64,000 nt of DNA, from contig NZ_FNKG01000003.1 in assembly GCF_900101675.1 (NCBI RefSeq), positions 367,609-431,608 of the forward strand, written 5' to 3'. The notes under the pieces are model-generated. The model made no database searches. It was not told where the DNA came from and was given only the letters and a program-made list of their open reading frames with translations. Shown piece by piece: positions 63,931 through 64,000 of this stretch (the stretch's first letter is position 1; each line of letters starts with the position of its first letter). The stretch comes from Curtobacterium sp. UNCCL20 (GTDB lineage Bacteria > Actinomycetota > Actinomycetes > Actinomycetales > Microbacteriaceae). The translations under genes and the position numbers were made by a program.

Positions 63931-64000
63931 CACTGATGCGTCCGCGTGTGCATGTTCCGACGTTCCACGTGTCGATCGACGGGTGCGGTGTCGCACGGTG

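Overview
The window is about 64 kb of chromosomal DNA of very high G+C content from an actinobacterium, most likely a Microbacteriaceae member resembling Curtobacterium. Supporting signs are RbpA, WhiA, OpcA, the DUF3099 protein, many GTG starts, compact gene order and TANNNT -10 boxes placed directly before start codons. The family is inferred with fair confidence; the genus is a guess. No rRNA, tRNA, CRISPR array, transposase or prophage was seen.

Layout. 1-5.2 kb: uvrA (3' part), uvrC, rapZ, whiA. 5.4-9.3 kb: glycolytic gap-pgk-tpiA, then secG and rbpA. 9.4-17.8 kb, minus strand: tkt-tal-pgi-zwf-opcA-pgl, the pentose phosphate block, divergent from ctaB (haem O synthase). ctaA (haem A synthase) follows ctaB convergently; SURF1 at 28 kb belongs to the same cytochrome oxidase assembly theme. 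20.5-25 kb: Suf iron-sulfur operon (sufB, sufD, Rieske ferredoxin, sufC, sufT) without sufS, sufU or sufR. 25-31 kb: bioY with a structured leader, an ABC-F ATPase, SURF1 and two small proteins, fabG, serB. 31-40 kb: glycogen/trehalose metabolism (divergent glgC/glgA, treS), an ABC ATPase, ribosomal protein L31B, an exonuclease, an alpha/beta hydrolase coupled to a GT4 glycosyltransferase. 40-43.6 kb: membrane protein, histidine phosphatase, sirtuin, rRNA/tRNA methyltransferase.

43.6-49 kb is the most accessory-looking part: an AtzH-amidase fusion, a formamidase and a GntR/FadR regulator in one translationally coupled operon, divergent from an AtzC/cytosine-deaminase-like amidohydrolase coupled to a DUF1097 membrane protein. 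It looks like a regulated route for breaking down an unidentified amide or N-heterocycle. 49-64 kb: D-Ala-D-Ala carboxypeptidase, GNAT, two lipoproteins, a serine hydrolase, an SGNH hydrolase divergent from an acyl-CoA-dehydrogenase-like flavoprotein, DinB, an SF2 helicase, NDH-2, a tRNA nucleotidyltransferase-family protein with HD domain, and a zinc alcohol dehydrogenase with a membrane partner.

The most unusual non-coding content is a set of repeat families: (1) a 39-48 bp GGAGGCGCG palindrome at eight gene ends plus three decayed copies; (2) a 73-bp unit built on GTCGTACGAC, tandemly doubled at two loci 44 kb apart; (3) paired GAACACCGGTGTTC elements flanking a long hairpin near 35 kb; (4) a 55-bp composite tandem repeat at 25.1 kb. 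In addition, about sixteen genes have a TANNNT box 6-8 nt before the start codon, indicating widespread leaderless transcription; this was used to correct several starts.
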